From Sva-07 sp963698565 (lineage in GTDB: Bacteria > Actinomycetota > Acidimicrobiia > Acidimicrobiales > Ilumatobacteraceae), in assembly GCA_963698565.1 (NCBI GenBank), contig CAVORH010000011.1, forward strand, positions 1 through 64,000: 64,000 nucleotides of DNA, written 5' to 3'. Below, in pieces: positions 44,176-52,279 of this stretch (within the stretch, counting starts at the first letter, position 1; the number at the start of each line of letters is the position of its first letter). Both the position numbers and the translations under genes were made by a program. The notes under the pieces are model-generated. The model searched no databases. It was not told the DNA's origin and worked only from the letters and a program-made list of their open reading frames with translations.

Positions 44176-45399
44176 TCAGTCTGGCACGGAGGTCGCAACC
44201 TCGCGACCGGCACGGAACACGCGCCGGGGGACGGGGCCGTCGGCGATCGCCTGACGGAGCGACCCGGCGCGCACCGCCAGGAGGTCGGCGGGAGCGCCCG
44301 GCGCGATCGGGTCCGAGGGGAGGCCGATCACGCGGCGCGAGTCGGCGCTGACCGCATCCCATGCCTGCTGGGGAAGGTCGTGGGCGACCAGGACCATCAG
44401 TGCGGCCGTCTCGAACGGGCAGGCACGCCCCAACGGGTTGAACGGATCCTGGAGATTGTCGGCTCCGGCGGCGACCGCGACACCGGCGCGTCGCAACGCA
44501 TCGACGGCGGTCAGACCGCGGGGCACCGGCTGGCGGTTGCGGCCACCGAGCCACAGATTGGTGTGCGGGAGCGTGACGACACCGATGCCGGCGGCGGCGA
44601 CCAACTCGGCGATGCGCTGCTGTTCCGCTTCCTCGCGTTGGCCGAGGCTGACGCAGTGACTGGCGGTGACCTGGTGGTCGAACCCGGCGAGCACCTGGCG
44701 AGCGAGATACTCGAGCCCCATCACCGACGGGTCGAGCGTCTCGTCGGTGTGCAGGTCGACACCGACCCCGGCCGCCGCCGCGATCTCGAGGAACACATCG
44801 GTTGCGGCCTCGATCTCGCCATCGCCCTCGAGGTGCGGGCAACCGCCGACGAGGTCGGCGCCCGCTGCCAGGGCCTCGCGGAGCAGGGCCCGGTGGTCGG
44901 CCCCGACGGCGCCGACCACCGGCTCGCCGGTCAGGGCCACGATCTCGATGTCGATCACGTCCGCGACCCGCCGGCGGACCTCCGCGAGGGCGACGACGTT
45001 CGTGACACCGCCGTACACCGTGGTGTCGGCGTGGGTCCGCACCGCCACGTAGCCGTTGGAGGCCATCAACCGGGCTGCACGCTCCGCGCGTTCGACGATG
45101 TCGTCGTGGGTGACCCTGCCGGACAGCCGGATCATCGCGTCGATGGCACCGAGGAGATCGCCGGTCTCGTTGTCCTCCCGCTCGGCGAGGAACGCCTTGT
45201 CGAGATGAGCGTGTGGCTCCACGGCAGCCGGAAGCAGGAGGTGGCCTGCCAGATCGACCACCTCGTCGACCGTGTCGACCGCGTCGTGCGGGCCCGTGCC
45301 GACCTCGGTGATCATCCCGTCGACGATCAGGACGTCGGTGGGACCCTCTGTCACGGCTCCGTGAACAATCGTCGCCTGCTGTAGGAGGGTGCTCGACAT
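44176..45399 (-). CDS. Cytosine-deaminase-like amidohydrolase
   Basis: 407 aa. The N-terminal small beta-domain is followed by the metal motif VEPHAHLDKAFL (about 60-71); further ligands are in VRTHADTT (about 120-127), DLHTDET (about 197-203), VTASHCVSL (about 224-232) and AGADNLQDPFNPLG (about 291-304). The HLDKAF form and the D of GADN are typical of cytosine/isoguanine deaminases and related carbocyclic amidases. Starts leaderless from TAGTTT. Divergent from the next gene by 18 bases. Confidence 0.85.
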   Translation of the reverse strand: MSSTLLQQATIVHGAVTEGPTDVLIVDGMITEVGTGPHDAVDTVDEVVDLAGHLLLPAAVEPHAHLDKAFLAEREDNETGDLLGAIDAMIRLSGRVTHDDIVERAERAARLMASNGYVAVRTHADTTVYGGVTNVVALAEVRRRVADVIDIEIVALTGEPVVGAVGADHRALLREALAAGADLVGGCPHLEGDGEIEAATDVFLEIAAAAGVGVDLHTDETLDPSVMGLEYLARQVLAGFDHQVTASHCVSLGQREEAEQQRIAELVAAAGIGVVTLPHTNLWLGGRNRQPVPRGLTAVDALRRAGVAVAAGADNLQDPFNPLGRACPFETAALMVLVAHDLPQQAWDAVSADSRRVIGLPSDPIAPGAPADLLAVRAGSLRQAIADGPVPRRVFRAGREVATSVPD

Positions 45400-45406
45400 C
45401 TGCGCG

Positions 45407-45412
45407 AAACTA
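45407..45412 (-). promoter_or_regulatory. -10 element of the amidohydrolase (TAGTTT)
   Basis: Minus-strand TAGTTT ends seven bases before the ATG at 45399 and lies inside the 18-bp gap shared with the divergent LLM gene. Confidence 0.55.
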
Positions 45413-45417
45413 CCGTC

Positions 45418-46593
45418 ATGTCTGAACGCCCTGACCTCAAACTCGGAGCCTTCTTCTTCGGAGGAGTCGAGATGGACGACGCCGGGGCCGGGGCGCCGGC
45501 ACCGATGGATCGTCGGTACACCAACGACGAGTGCTGGAAGGCGACGCTCGACTACGTCAACTCGGCCAAGGAGGCCGAACGGCTCGGATTCGACTCGTTC
45601 TGGACCACCGAACACCACTTCCAGTACGAGGGCTACGAGGTCATCCCGAACGGGCTGCTGATCTCCACCTGGATCGCCGCGCAGACCACCACGCTGCGTT
45701 TCGGGGCGATGTTCAACGTCGTGCCGCAGTGGAACCCGCTTCGCCTGGCCGAGGACTTCGCCACGCTGCACAACCTGTCGGGAGGACGGGGAATGCTGGG
45801 CGTCGGCCGGGGGACGGTGCCTCGCGAGGTGCTGCACCTCAATGACAAGGGCGTGTCGATCGGATCACTCGACAACCCCGACATGGTCGACGCCGACCTC
45901 CACAACCGCGAGGTGTTCGAGGAATCGATGGAGATCATCCGGCGGGCGCTGACCCAGGAGTCGTTCTCCTTCCAGGGCAAGCACTTTCAGATCCCGATCC
46001 CGGGTATCCCCGACCGCGGCGAGACCGTGCAGGAACTGACGCTGATCCCCAAGCCGATCCATCCGTTCGAGATCTGGCAGGCGGTCACGTCACCCCCGAC
46101 GCTCGACTACGTCCCCGTCGTCGGCCACGGCGCCGTGTTCTGGAACCAGCACTACAGCTTCATCAAGCGGTTCTGGGACAGGTACGGCGACACGTACGCC
46201 GAGTCGCACGGCGTCGAGTTGGCGCCGCACGAGAAGCGGATGCTCGTGGTGTCGTACCGCATCGAGGACACGATGGAGGAGGCCCGGGCGTCCGCCCTGC
46301 CCGGCCACGACGAGTTCTGGAAGTTCCTCGGACCGTACGGCTGGAGCCGGGGCTACATGGGCCCCGACGGCAAGCCTGCGCAGCCCGGTCTGATCCCGAC
46401 GCTCGACGAGTCGATCGAGAACAAGACGATCCTGGTGGGGCCGCCGGAGAAGGTGGCCGAAGAGGTGGCCTTCTACCGCGACCTGCTGGGGCTCGAGTAC
46501 CTCACCCTGTTCCCGCACATGCTCGGTGACCCGTACAAGAAGGCCGACGAGCAGATGGCGCGCTTCACCGAGGAAGTCCTTCCGCTGCTGTAG
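45418..46593 (+). CDS. LLM-class flavin-dependent monooxygenase
   Basis: 391 aa, bacterial-luciferase-like. AKEAERLGFDSFWTTEHHFQYEGYEVIPNGLLISTWIAAQTTTLRFGAMFNVVPQWNPLRLAEDFATLHNLSGGR (about 50-124) is the core signature including the EHHF motif of luciferase-type FMN enzymes. Probably oxidises a small organic substrate with reduced flavin. Its own promoter is not clear because only 18 bases separate it from the divergent amidohydrolase. Stop TAG. Confidence 0.88.
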   Translation: MSERPDLKLGAFFFGGVEMDDAGAGAPAPMDRRYTNDECWKATLDYVNSAKEAERLGFDSFWTTEHHFQYEGYEVIPNGLLISTWIAAQTTTLRFGAMFNVVPQWNPLRLAEDFATLHNLSGGRGMLGVGRGTVPREVLHLNDKGVSIGSLDNPDMVDADLHNREVFEESMEIIRRALTQESFSFQGKHFQIPIPGIPDRGETVQELTLIPKPIHPFEIWQAVTSPPTLDYVPVVGHGAVFWNQHYSFIKRFWDRYGDTYAESHGVELAPHEKRMLVVSYRIEDTMEEARASALPGHDEFWKFLGPYGWSRGYMGPDGKPAQPGLIPTLDESIENKTILVGPPEKVAEEVAFYRDLLGLEYLTLFPHMLGDPYKKADEQMARFTEEVLPLL

Positions 46594-46606
46594 CCCCGCG
46601 CTCCGG

Positions 46607-48205
46607 TCAGGAGCCGGCGGCGCTGCCGATGACGGTGCGGGGGTCGGCGGCGCCCGCGAGCAGGCCCGTGTCCTCCACGACGATGGCGTGCGCGTGACCG
46701 AACCCGGTGTCCCACGACGGCTTCCGCTCGGTGCGGTGTCCTCGTTCGGCGAGCGCTTCGACCCAGCCGTCGGGGGCATGGCCCTCGACGTGCACGAGGG
46801 GCCCGCCGTCAGCGGTCCACGTGTCGAATCCGGTGACGGGGCCGTGCAGCAGCCAGCGGCCGGCGTTGACGGCGACCGCGGGGGACTGGCCGTGGCGGAA
46901 GAGACGGGCAGCGATCTGGAGCAGGATCTGGGGTTGCCCGTCACCGCCCATCGTGCCGAACACGGCGGCCAGGCGACCCGCCCGGGTGGCGAGCGCCGGT
47001 GACAGGGTGTGCGGCGGACGGCGACCCGGGCCGAACTCGGCCGGATGACCGGCGACGAGGTTGAAGCCGAGCCCGCGATTGTGGAGGTTGATGCCGGTGT
47101 TGGGCTCGACGAGGTGACTGCCGAAACCCGAGGCGTTCGACTGGATCAGTGACACACCCATCCGCACGCCGTCGGGCCCGGTCCCGGCGGTGCAGAGATA
47201 GGTCGTGTCGCCGTCGAACGACGGAGCCGTGCGGCCGCTCGACCGTTCGAGACCGACCATGCCGACGCGATCGGCGATCAGCTCGACGAGAGCGTCGCCG
47301 TCGGCGAACTCGTGGAGCTGCTCGGGTCGGTCGAAGCCCGCCGCAGTGGCCGACTCGACCAGCAGGTGGGCCCATCGCTCGTCGTCGGGATCGTCGGGGA
47401 GATCGAGTTGTTCGGCGAGGCGGGCGGCGGCGAGGGTGAGGTACCCCTGCGAGTTCGGGCCGATCGTGTGCAGGTCGACGCCGAATGCGGACGTCGTCAG
47501 CGGTTCGACCCACTCGGCGTGGTCGGCGGTGATGTCGGCTTCGGTGAAGAGCCCGGCGCCGACCTCCAGCAGGCCCTCGCCGAACGCTCCGCCGTAGAAG
47601 CTGTCGCGGCCCGACGCCGACAGCCCTGCGAGCACGAGCGCAGCGCCGGGTCGCCGCACCACCGCGCCGGTCGTCGTGGCCTGGGTCGCCAGCTCGGCGA
47701 GGTTCGAGCGGCTCTCGGCGTCGAGGCGGCGCAGGGAGCCCACGAGCAGCGGACTGGCCGGAAATCCATCGGCGGCAAGGCGTCGTGCCGGAGCGAGGAT
47801 CACGTCGAGGGGGAGCGACCCGAAGCGTTCGTGGAGTGCCATCCAGCCGTCGATGCACCCGGGCACCGTGACCGAGCGGACATCGAGCTTGAACGGCATC
47901 TCGTGGTGACCGGCCGCCCGCAGCTCGGCCGGATCGGCACCCGAGCCGGCGCGGCCCGAGGCATTGAGCGCGTAGGTGTCGCCCGGGTGATCCGGCGTGT
48001 CGACGTGGACGAGGGCGAACAGGTCGCCACCCATGCCACACAGGTGCGGGCCCGTGACCGCGATCGCAGCGTTGCAGGCGATCGCCGCATCGACGGCGTT
48101 GCCGCCCAGGGACCACATCTCCATGCCGGCCGAGGTGGCGAGTTGGTCGGCGCTCGCAACCATGTGACGCGGTGCCCGCACGGTGCTGGTCGGGAAGCTC
48201 GACAT
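46607..48205 (-). CDS. Gamma-glutamyltransferase-family protein
   Basis: 532 aa Ntn-hydrolase precursor. The N-terminal HMVASADQLATSAGMEMWSLGGNAVDAAIACNAAI (about 14-48) and the autoprocessing site before the nucleophile Thr of SFDGDTTYLCTAG (about 329-341) are present, with QSNASGFGSHLVEPNTGINLHNRGLGFN after it. No signal peptide, so it probably acts in the cytosol, perhaps in glutathione-like or gamma-glutamyl-amide breakdown. Starts leaderless from TAGGGT, which doubles as the stop of the upstream gene. Confidence 0.9.
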   Translation of the reverse strand: MSSFPTSTVRAPRHMVASADQLATSAGMEMWSLGGNAVDAAIACNAAIAVTGPHLCGMGGDLFALVHVDTPDHPGDTYALNASGRAGSGADPAELRAAGHHEMPFKLDVRSVTVPGCIDGWMALHERFGSLPLDVILAPARRLAADGFPASPLLVGSLRRLDAESRSNLAELATQATTTGAVVRRPGAALVLAGLSASGRDSFYGGAFGEGLLEVGAGLFTEADITADHAEWVEPLTTSAFGVDLHTIGPNSQGYLTLAAARLAEQLDLPDDPDDERWAHLLVESATAAGFDRPEQLHEFADGDALVELIADRVGMVGLERSSGRTAPSFDGDTTYLCTAGTGPDGVRMGVSLIQSNASGFGSHLVEPNTGINLHNRGLGFNLVAGHPAEFGPGRRPPHTLSPALATRAGRLAAVFGTMGGDGQPQILLQIAARLFRHGQSPAVAVNAGRWLLHGPVTGFDTWTADGGPLVHVEGHAPDGWVEALAERGHRTERKPSWDTGFGHAHAIVVEDTGLLAGAADPRTVIGSAAGS

Positions 48206-48212
48206 CGCTGCG

Positions 48213-48218
48213 ACCCTA
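48213..48218 (-). promoter_or_regulatory. -10 element of the GGT gene (TAGGGT), fused to the upstream stop codon
   Basis: Ends seven bases before the ATG at 48205. Its TAG is the stop codon of the glycerophosphodiesterase gene, exactly as at 19497-19502. Confidence 0.5.
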
Positions 48219-48995
48219 CGCGACCGGGGCTCCGTGCCACTGCCCGCGGTCGACGAGCACCGATCGCAATGTCTCGGGTCGGTCGGTCATGATCCCGTCG
48301 ACGCCGAGGTCGAGCAGTCGGTGCATCTCCGCTGGATCGTCGATCGTCCACACGTGCACGTCGACACCGTTGCGGTGTGCCGCGTCGACGAACCGTCGAC
48401 CGGCCACGACGAGCCGTGCGCCCACACCGGCACTCGCAGCCCGGACCGGTACCTGAGCCACACGCCGGGCCGTGCCGCGGACCCGTCCGGTCACACGGAG
48501 CTCGGCGATCTCCTGCGGGCTCATGCAGGTGAGCACCTGCGGTCCGAGCAACCTGCGGATCTTGGTGAGACGGGCATGGCTGAACGACCCGATGCAGACC
48601 CGGTCGAGCAGGTCGCGTCGGCGTACGAGGTCGATCAGCGCCGGGCCAGCTGCATCGGACTTGCAGTCGATGTTGAATCGGGCCTCCGGGAACCGGTCGA
48701 GCAGGTCGGTCATCAGCGGGATGGGTTCACGCCCGTCGACACGGAGTTCACGGAGCTCCGACCATGTCGTGGTGGCGATGGTGCGCTCGACACCGCACGT
48801 GCGCAGCAGGTCGGGGTCGTGGAACGCGACCAGGACACCGTCGGCGGTCAGGTGGACATCGGTCTCCAGGTAGGTGAATCCGAGATCGACGGCGTGTTCG
48901 AACGCCGGGAGGGTGTTCTCCGGTGCGGTGCTGGTTCCGCCACGGTGGGCAAAGGCGATCGGCCCCGGCCAATCGAGGTAGGGATGATCGATCAC
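48216..48995 (-). CDS. Glycerophosphodiester phosphodiesterase
   Basis: 259 aa TIM-barrel enzyme. IAFAHRGGTSTAPENTLPAFEHAVDLGFTYLETDVHLTADGVLVAFHD (about 13-60) contains the catalytic His pair, the Glu/Asp metal ligands and HD. It releases glycerol-3-phosphate from glycerophosphodiesters. No signal peptide. GTG start six bases after TACAGT. Its TAG stop is followed at once by the GGT gene. Confidence 0.93.
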   Translation of the reverse strand: MIDHPYLDWPGPIAFAHRGGTSTAPENTLPAFEHAVDLGFTYLETDVHLTADGVLVAFHDPDLLRTCGVERTIATTTWSELRELRVDGREPIPLMTDLLDRFPEARFNIDCKSDAAGPALIDLVRRRDLLDRVCIGSFSHARLTKIRRLLGPQVLTCMSPQEIAELRVTGRVRGTARRVAQVPVRAASAGVGARLVVAGRRFVDAAHRNGVDVHVWTIDDPAEMHRLLDLGVDGIMTDRPETLRSVLVDRGQWHGAPVA

Positions 48996-49001
48996 GCCAC
49001 G

Positions 49002-49007
49002 ACTGTA
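49002..49007 (-). promoter_or_regulatory. -10 element of the glycerophosphodiesterase (TACAGT)
   Basis: Minus-strand TACAGT ends six bases before the GTG at 48995. Confidence 0.5.
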
Positions 49008-49041
49008 GATGGCCTGTCGTCAGGGTTCCTGGTGCGCGTGC

Positions 49042-49206
49042 TCAGGTGATGTCCGAGCGTCCCGGGCGGTTGGCGATCGCTTCACCCTGGGCCATTCCAT
49101 TGCGTTTGGTCCGCTTGGCATCGGAGCGCTGCCCCTGGGCGCCCGCGTAGTCACCGTCAGAGGTGTAGTTGCGGAGTCGTCGTCGGAATCGAGCGAACCA
49201 GGCCAT
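49042..49206 (-). CDS. Small basic protein (54 aa), hypothetical
   Basis: ORF beginning MAWFARFRRRLRNYTSDGDY and ending in RPGRSDIT. A CATACT hexamer ends six bases before its ATG, similar to the leaderless pattern in this window. It is rich in Arg/Lys with no hydrophobic segment. It fills an otherwise empty 335-bp gap between the glycerophosphodiesterase and the acyl-CoA synthetase and lies on the same strand as both. No family recognised. Confidence 0.45.
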   Translation of the reverse strand: MAWFARFRRRLRNYTSDGDYAGAQGQRSDAKRTKRNGMAQGEAIANRPGRSDIT

Positions 49207-49330
49207 GTCGTCAGTATGGCTCGCCCACGGCCCGCCGTGGAGCGACGGCTTGCGATCCGTACCCGTCCGTCGCCGCCAGTGCCGTGAGATCGCAGCCCGC
49301 TGGTGTTCCCCGGCATCGACCGGGACGGCC

Positions 49331-50884
49331 TCAGATCTGTCGGCCGGCCTCGGCCCAGTACTCGTCCTTGAGGAGCCGCTTGTACAGCTTGCCCGTCGGG
49401 TGCCGGGGGAGTTCGGTGCGGAAGTCGATCGACCGCGGGCACTTCACGTCGGCCAACTCGGTACGGCAGAACTGGATCAACTCCGAGGACAGCGCGGCTG
49501 CCGCAGCGTCGTCGGCGGGCATCTCGACGGGCTGCACGACCGCCTTGACCTCCTCGCCGAAGTCGTCGTTGGGAACACCGAACACGGCGACGTCGACGAC
49601 CTTCGGGTGGGTCACGAGCACGTTCTCGGCCTCCTGGGGGTAGATGTTCACCCCGCCCGAGATGATCATGTACGCCTTGCGGTCGGTGAGGTAGAGGAAC
49701 CCGTCGGCGTCGAGGTAGCCGACGTCACCGAGCGTGCTCCAGCCCTTCGGGTGCCGCGAGCTCTTCGTCTTCTCCGGGTCGTTGTGGTACTCGAACTCGG
49801 CGCCGCCCTCGAAGTACACGGTGCCCGACTCGCCCTGCGGGACGTCCTCACCGTCGTCGCCGACGATGTGGACGACGCAGTTGATCGGCGAACCGACGGT
49901 GCCGGGGTGCGCGAGCCAGCCCTCGCTGTTGCAGTACACGAAACCGTTGCCCTCGCTGCCCGCGTAGTACTCGTGGATGACCGGGCCGAACCATTCGATC
50001 ATCTGCTGCTTGACCGGCACCGGACACGGGGCCGCCGCGTGGATGACGCATTCGAGCGACGACACGTCGTACGCGGCCCTGGTCTCCTCCGGCAGCTTGA
50101 GCATGCGCACGAACATCGTCGGAACGACCTGGCTGTGGGTGATGTCGTACTGCTCGACGAGGCGGAGGTACTCCTCGGCGTCGAAGTGCTCCATCGCCAC
50201 GATCGTGGCCCCGATCGCGTGGGTGGCGAGGCAGAAGCGCAGCGGAGCGGCGTGGTAGAAGGGCGCCGGCGACAGGTACCGCTTCGAGTCGTCCATGCCG
50301 AAGAGCAGCTGCAGCAGGCCCTGAACTGCGCCCGCTGTCGTGTCGAGTGGGGCATTGGGGAACGCGCGAGTGATGCCCTTCGGCATCCCGGTGGTGCCCG
50401 ACGAGTAGAGCATGTCGAGGCCGGCGATGCGGTCTTCGTCCAGCGGTTCCGGTGACTGGTCGGCCACCGCGGCCTCGTAGCTCTCGTAGCCGTCGATCGT
50501 GCCGTCGAGCATCAGGCGCAGTTCGACGTTCGGGGTCGTCGGGACGATCTCGGCTGCCTGGTCGGCCTTGTACTTGGAGGTGATGTACGCCCGCGCACCG
50601 CAGTCGTTGATGATGTACTCCAACTCGTGGCTCGTCAGGCGCGACGACGCGCAGGTGTAGACGAGGCCGGCGTAGTGGCATCCCCACACGATCTCGAGGT
50701 AGCGATCGTGGTTCTCCATGCACATCGCCACGTGGTCGCCCGGCTGCAGGCCGGCGGCGCGCAGGAGACGGCTGAGACGGTTGGCGGCCGCATCGAGTTC
50801 GGCGAAGGTCTGGGTGAATCCAGATCCCGCCATGATGATCGCCGGCTTGTCGCCGTGGTTTTCGAGATGTGCACCGGGGAACAT
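49331..50884 (-). CDS. Acyl-CoA synthetase / AMP-dependent ligase
   Basis: 517 aa ANL-superfamily enzyme. The AMP-binding P-loop MLYSSGTTGMPKGITR (about 161-176), EYYAGSEGNGF (about 299-309), GDVGYLDADGFLYLTDRKAYMIISGGVNIYPQEAENVL (about 385-422) and the C-terminal Lys of HPTGKLYKRLL are present. It activates a carboxylate as CoA ester in the cytosol. With the acyl-CoA dehydrogenase 1.4 kb away it fits fatty- or aromatic-acid breakdown. The ATG at 50884 follows TACGTT by seven bases. Confidence 0.93.
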   Translation of the reverse strand: MFPGAHLENHGDKPAIIMAGSGFTQTFAELDAAANRLSRLLRAAGLQPGDHVAMCMENHDRYLEIVWGCHYAGLVYTCASSRLTSHELEYIINDCGARAYITSKYKADQAAEIVPTTPNVELRLMLDGTIDGYESYEAAVADQSPEPLDEDRIAGLDMLYSSGTTGMPKGITRAFPNAPLDTTAGAVQGLLQLLFGMDDSKRYLSPAPFYHAAPLRFCLATHAIGATIVAMEHFDAEEYLRLVEQYDITHSQVVPTMFVRMLKLPEETRAAYDVSSLECVIHAAAPCPVPVKQQMIEWFGPVIHEYYAGSEGNGFVYCNSEGWLAHPGTVGSPINCVVHIVGDDGEDVPQGESGTVYFEGGAEFEYHNDPEKTKSSRHPKGWSTLGDVGYLDADGFLYLTDRKAYMIISGGVNIYPQEAENVLVTHPKVVDVAVFGVPNDDFGEEVKAVVQPVEMPADDAAAAALSSELIQFCRTELADVKCPRSIDFRTELPRHPTGKLYKRLLKDEYWAEAGRQI

Positions 50885-50891
50885 GCCGGGC

Positions 50892-50897
50892 AACGTA
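50892..50897 (-). promoter_or_regulatory. -10 element of the acyl-CoA synthetase (TACGTT)
   Basis: Seven bases before the ATG; back-to-back with the +strand -10 at 50907-50912 inside a 34-bp gap. Confidence 0.5.
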
Positions 50898-50906
50898 GTC
50901 GACCGA

Positions 50907-50912
50907 TACCTT
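50907..50912 (+). promoter_or_regulatory. -10 element of the transglutaminase-like gene (TACCTT)
   Basis: Ends six bases before the ATG at 50919. Confidence 0.4.
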
Positions 50913-50918
50913 GCCCTC

Positions 50919-51593
50919 ATGGTTCGAGCCCGCTTCGCCGAGTTGATGGCGGTCGGCGCTGCCGATGTGCCGCTCGACGAGGCGGCGTTGCTGATCTCGA
51001 CCGAACTGCAGCCCGGCCTCGATCTCATCGAATGGTTGGCCGAACTCGACGAACTCGCCGGGAACTGTCCGACCCCGACGCCCGACGGTGTCGCTCGACA
51101 CCTCTTCGACGACGAGCGCTTCGCCGGCAACCGCGACGCCTACTACGACTGGCGCAATTCGTGCCTCGACCGGGTGATCGCCACGCGCACCGGCATTCCG
51201 ATCAGCCTGTCGGTGCTGATGATCGAGGTGGCGCGGCGTGTCGGCGTGAGGCTGGTGGGCGTGGGCATGCCCGCCCACTTCCTGGTGCGCGTGGCCGACG
51301 ACGAGCAGGCGTTCTTCGACCCCTTCGACGGTGGTCGGCGGCTCGACCGTTCCGACGCCCGATCGCTGTTCGAGGAGCTGACCCGGGGACAGGTGCCCTG
51401 GAGCGAGACCTATCTCGAACCGACACCGAACCGTGACATCGTGATCCGGATGCTGAACAACCTCAAGGGGGTGTTCAGCGGCCGCTCCGATCTGGTGCGG
51501 CTCGGCCTGATCATGGGGCTGCGCAGCGAGGTTCCCGAGCTGGCCGAGTCCGAAGCCGACGAGATCGTCACCGCCTCCGCCATCTTCAACTGA
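50919..51593 (+). CDS. SirB1-type transglutaminase-like protein
   Basis: 224 aa. DDERFAGNRDAYYDWRNSCLDRVIATRTGIPISLSVLMIEVARRVGVRLVGVGMPAHFLVRV (about 65-126) is the SirB1/PF13369 core, with the Cys and the His in GMPAHF in transglutaminase-like positions. The C-terminal RDIVIRMLNNLKGVF is also conserved. Biochemical role in the family is not established. Divergent from the acyl-CoA synthetase. Confidence 0.82.
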   Translation: MVRARFAELMAVGAADVPLDEAALLISTELQPGLDLIEWLAELDELAGNCPTPTPDGVARHLFDDERFAGNRDAYYDWRNSCLDRVIATRTGIPISLSVLMIEVARRVGVRLVGVGMPAHFLVRVADDEQAFFDPFDGGRRLDRSDARSLFEELTRGQVPWSETYLEPTPNRDIVIRMLNNLKGVFSGRSDLVRLGLIMGLRSEVPELAESEADEIVTASAIFN

Positions 51594-51624
51594 CCCCCGA
51601 CAGCGCCTGATCACGTCAGGGGTC
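51592..51624 (+). terminator. Possible hairpin after the transglutaminase-like gene
   Basis: GACCCC (51592-51597) can pair with GGGGTC (51619-51624); an inner CCTGA/TCAGG alternative also exists. Weak. Confidence 0.35.
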
Positions 51625-51660
51625 GGACCCGCGAGGTGATCGGCTGCCACACTGGCGGGC

Positions 51661-52209
51661 GTGATCGATCGCGACATCAAGCAGTGCCTCGGGCAGATGA
51701 TCAAGGGTGTACAGGTGATCGGGGCCGCCCACGACGGCGTGCGGCGGGCGTACACGTCGCACTGGTTCGAGCAGGTGAGCTTCGAGGAGCCGATCGTGAT
51801 GGCGAGCGTGTCACCGAAACACGACACGTATCCGCTGATGGTGGCCGCAGGTGAGTTCGCGGTGAGCATCCTCGCCGCCGACCAGATCGTCGAGGGCCAG
51901 TACTTCAGCTACCCGGGCCGCAAGTTCCGCTACGTCGCCGAGGAGTACCTGGTCGACTGGCCGGTCAACGGGTTGCCCGTGGTGCCGAACTCGATCGCGT
52001 GGCTGCGGTGCGAGACCTTCGACCGCGTCACGATGGCCGACCACGAGCTGCTCTTCGCTCGCGTGGTCGAGGTTGCGCCGGGTCGTCTCAAGGAGCCGCC
52101 GCTGCTCTACTCGAGTCGGCTCGGTTGGCGCGTCACCGGCGACAAGGCCCGCGAACCCGGCACCAGCATCCGCGACCAACTGCTCGAGCGGCTGGACACG
52201 AACAGCTGA
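51661..52209 (+). CDS. Flavin reductase-like / FMN-binding split-barrel protein
   Basis: 182 aa. IKGVQVIGAAHDGVRRAYTSHWFEQVSFEEPIVMASVSPKHDTYPLMVAAGEFAVSILAADQ (about 14-75) has the FMN-binding split-barrel pattern of flavin reductases (thr/ser before the W-x-Q-VS block and the N-term HDGxRxAxT). It could provide reduced FMN to flavin monooxygenases such as the LLM enzymes. GTG start preceded by CACACT; no Shine-Dalgarno. Confidence 0.8.
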   Translation: MIDRDIKQCLGQMIKGVQVIGAAHDGVRRAYTSHWFEQVSFEEPIVMASVSPKHDTYPLMVAAGEFAVSILAADQIVEGQYFSYPGRKFRYVAEEYLVDWPVNGLPVVPNSIAWLRCETFDRVTMADHELLFARVVEVAPGRLKEPPLLYSSRLGWRVTGDKAREPGTSIRDQLLERLDTNS

Positions 52210-52266
52210 CGCTCGCCGCTCACACGTACATCCCGACACGACTCGGCCCGGTGGGCGGGCCAGGGG

Positions 52267-52272
52267 TACCGT
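52267..52272 (+). promoter_or_regulatory. -10 element of the acyl-CoA dehydrogenase (TACCGT)
   Basis: Ends seven bases before the ATG at 52280. Confidence 0.5.
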
Positions 52273-52279
52273 TCGCGCC

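Noticed and set aside
44120..44842. Upstream extension of the TIGR03792-like gene
   Set aside because: The in-frame extension lies antisense over the amidohydrolase gene and is Arg/Pro-rich with no homology pattern.
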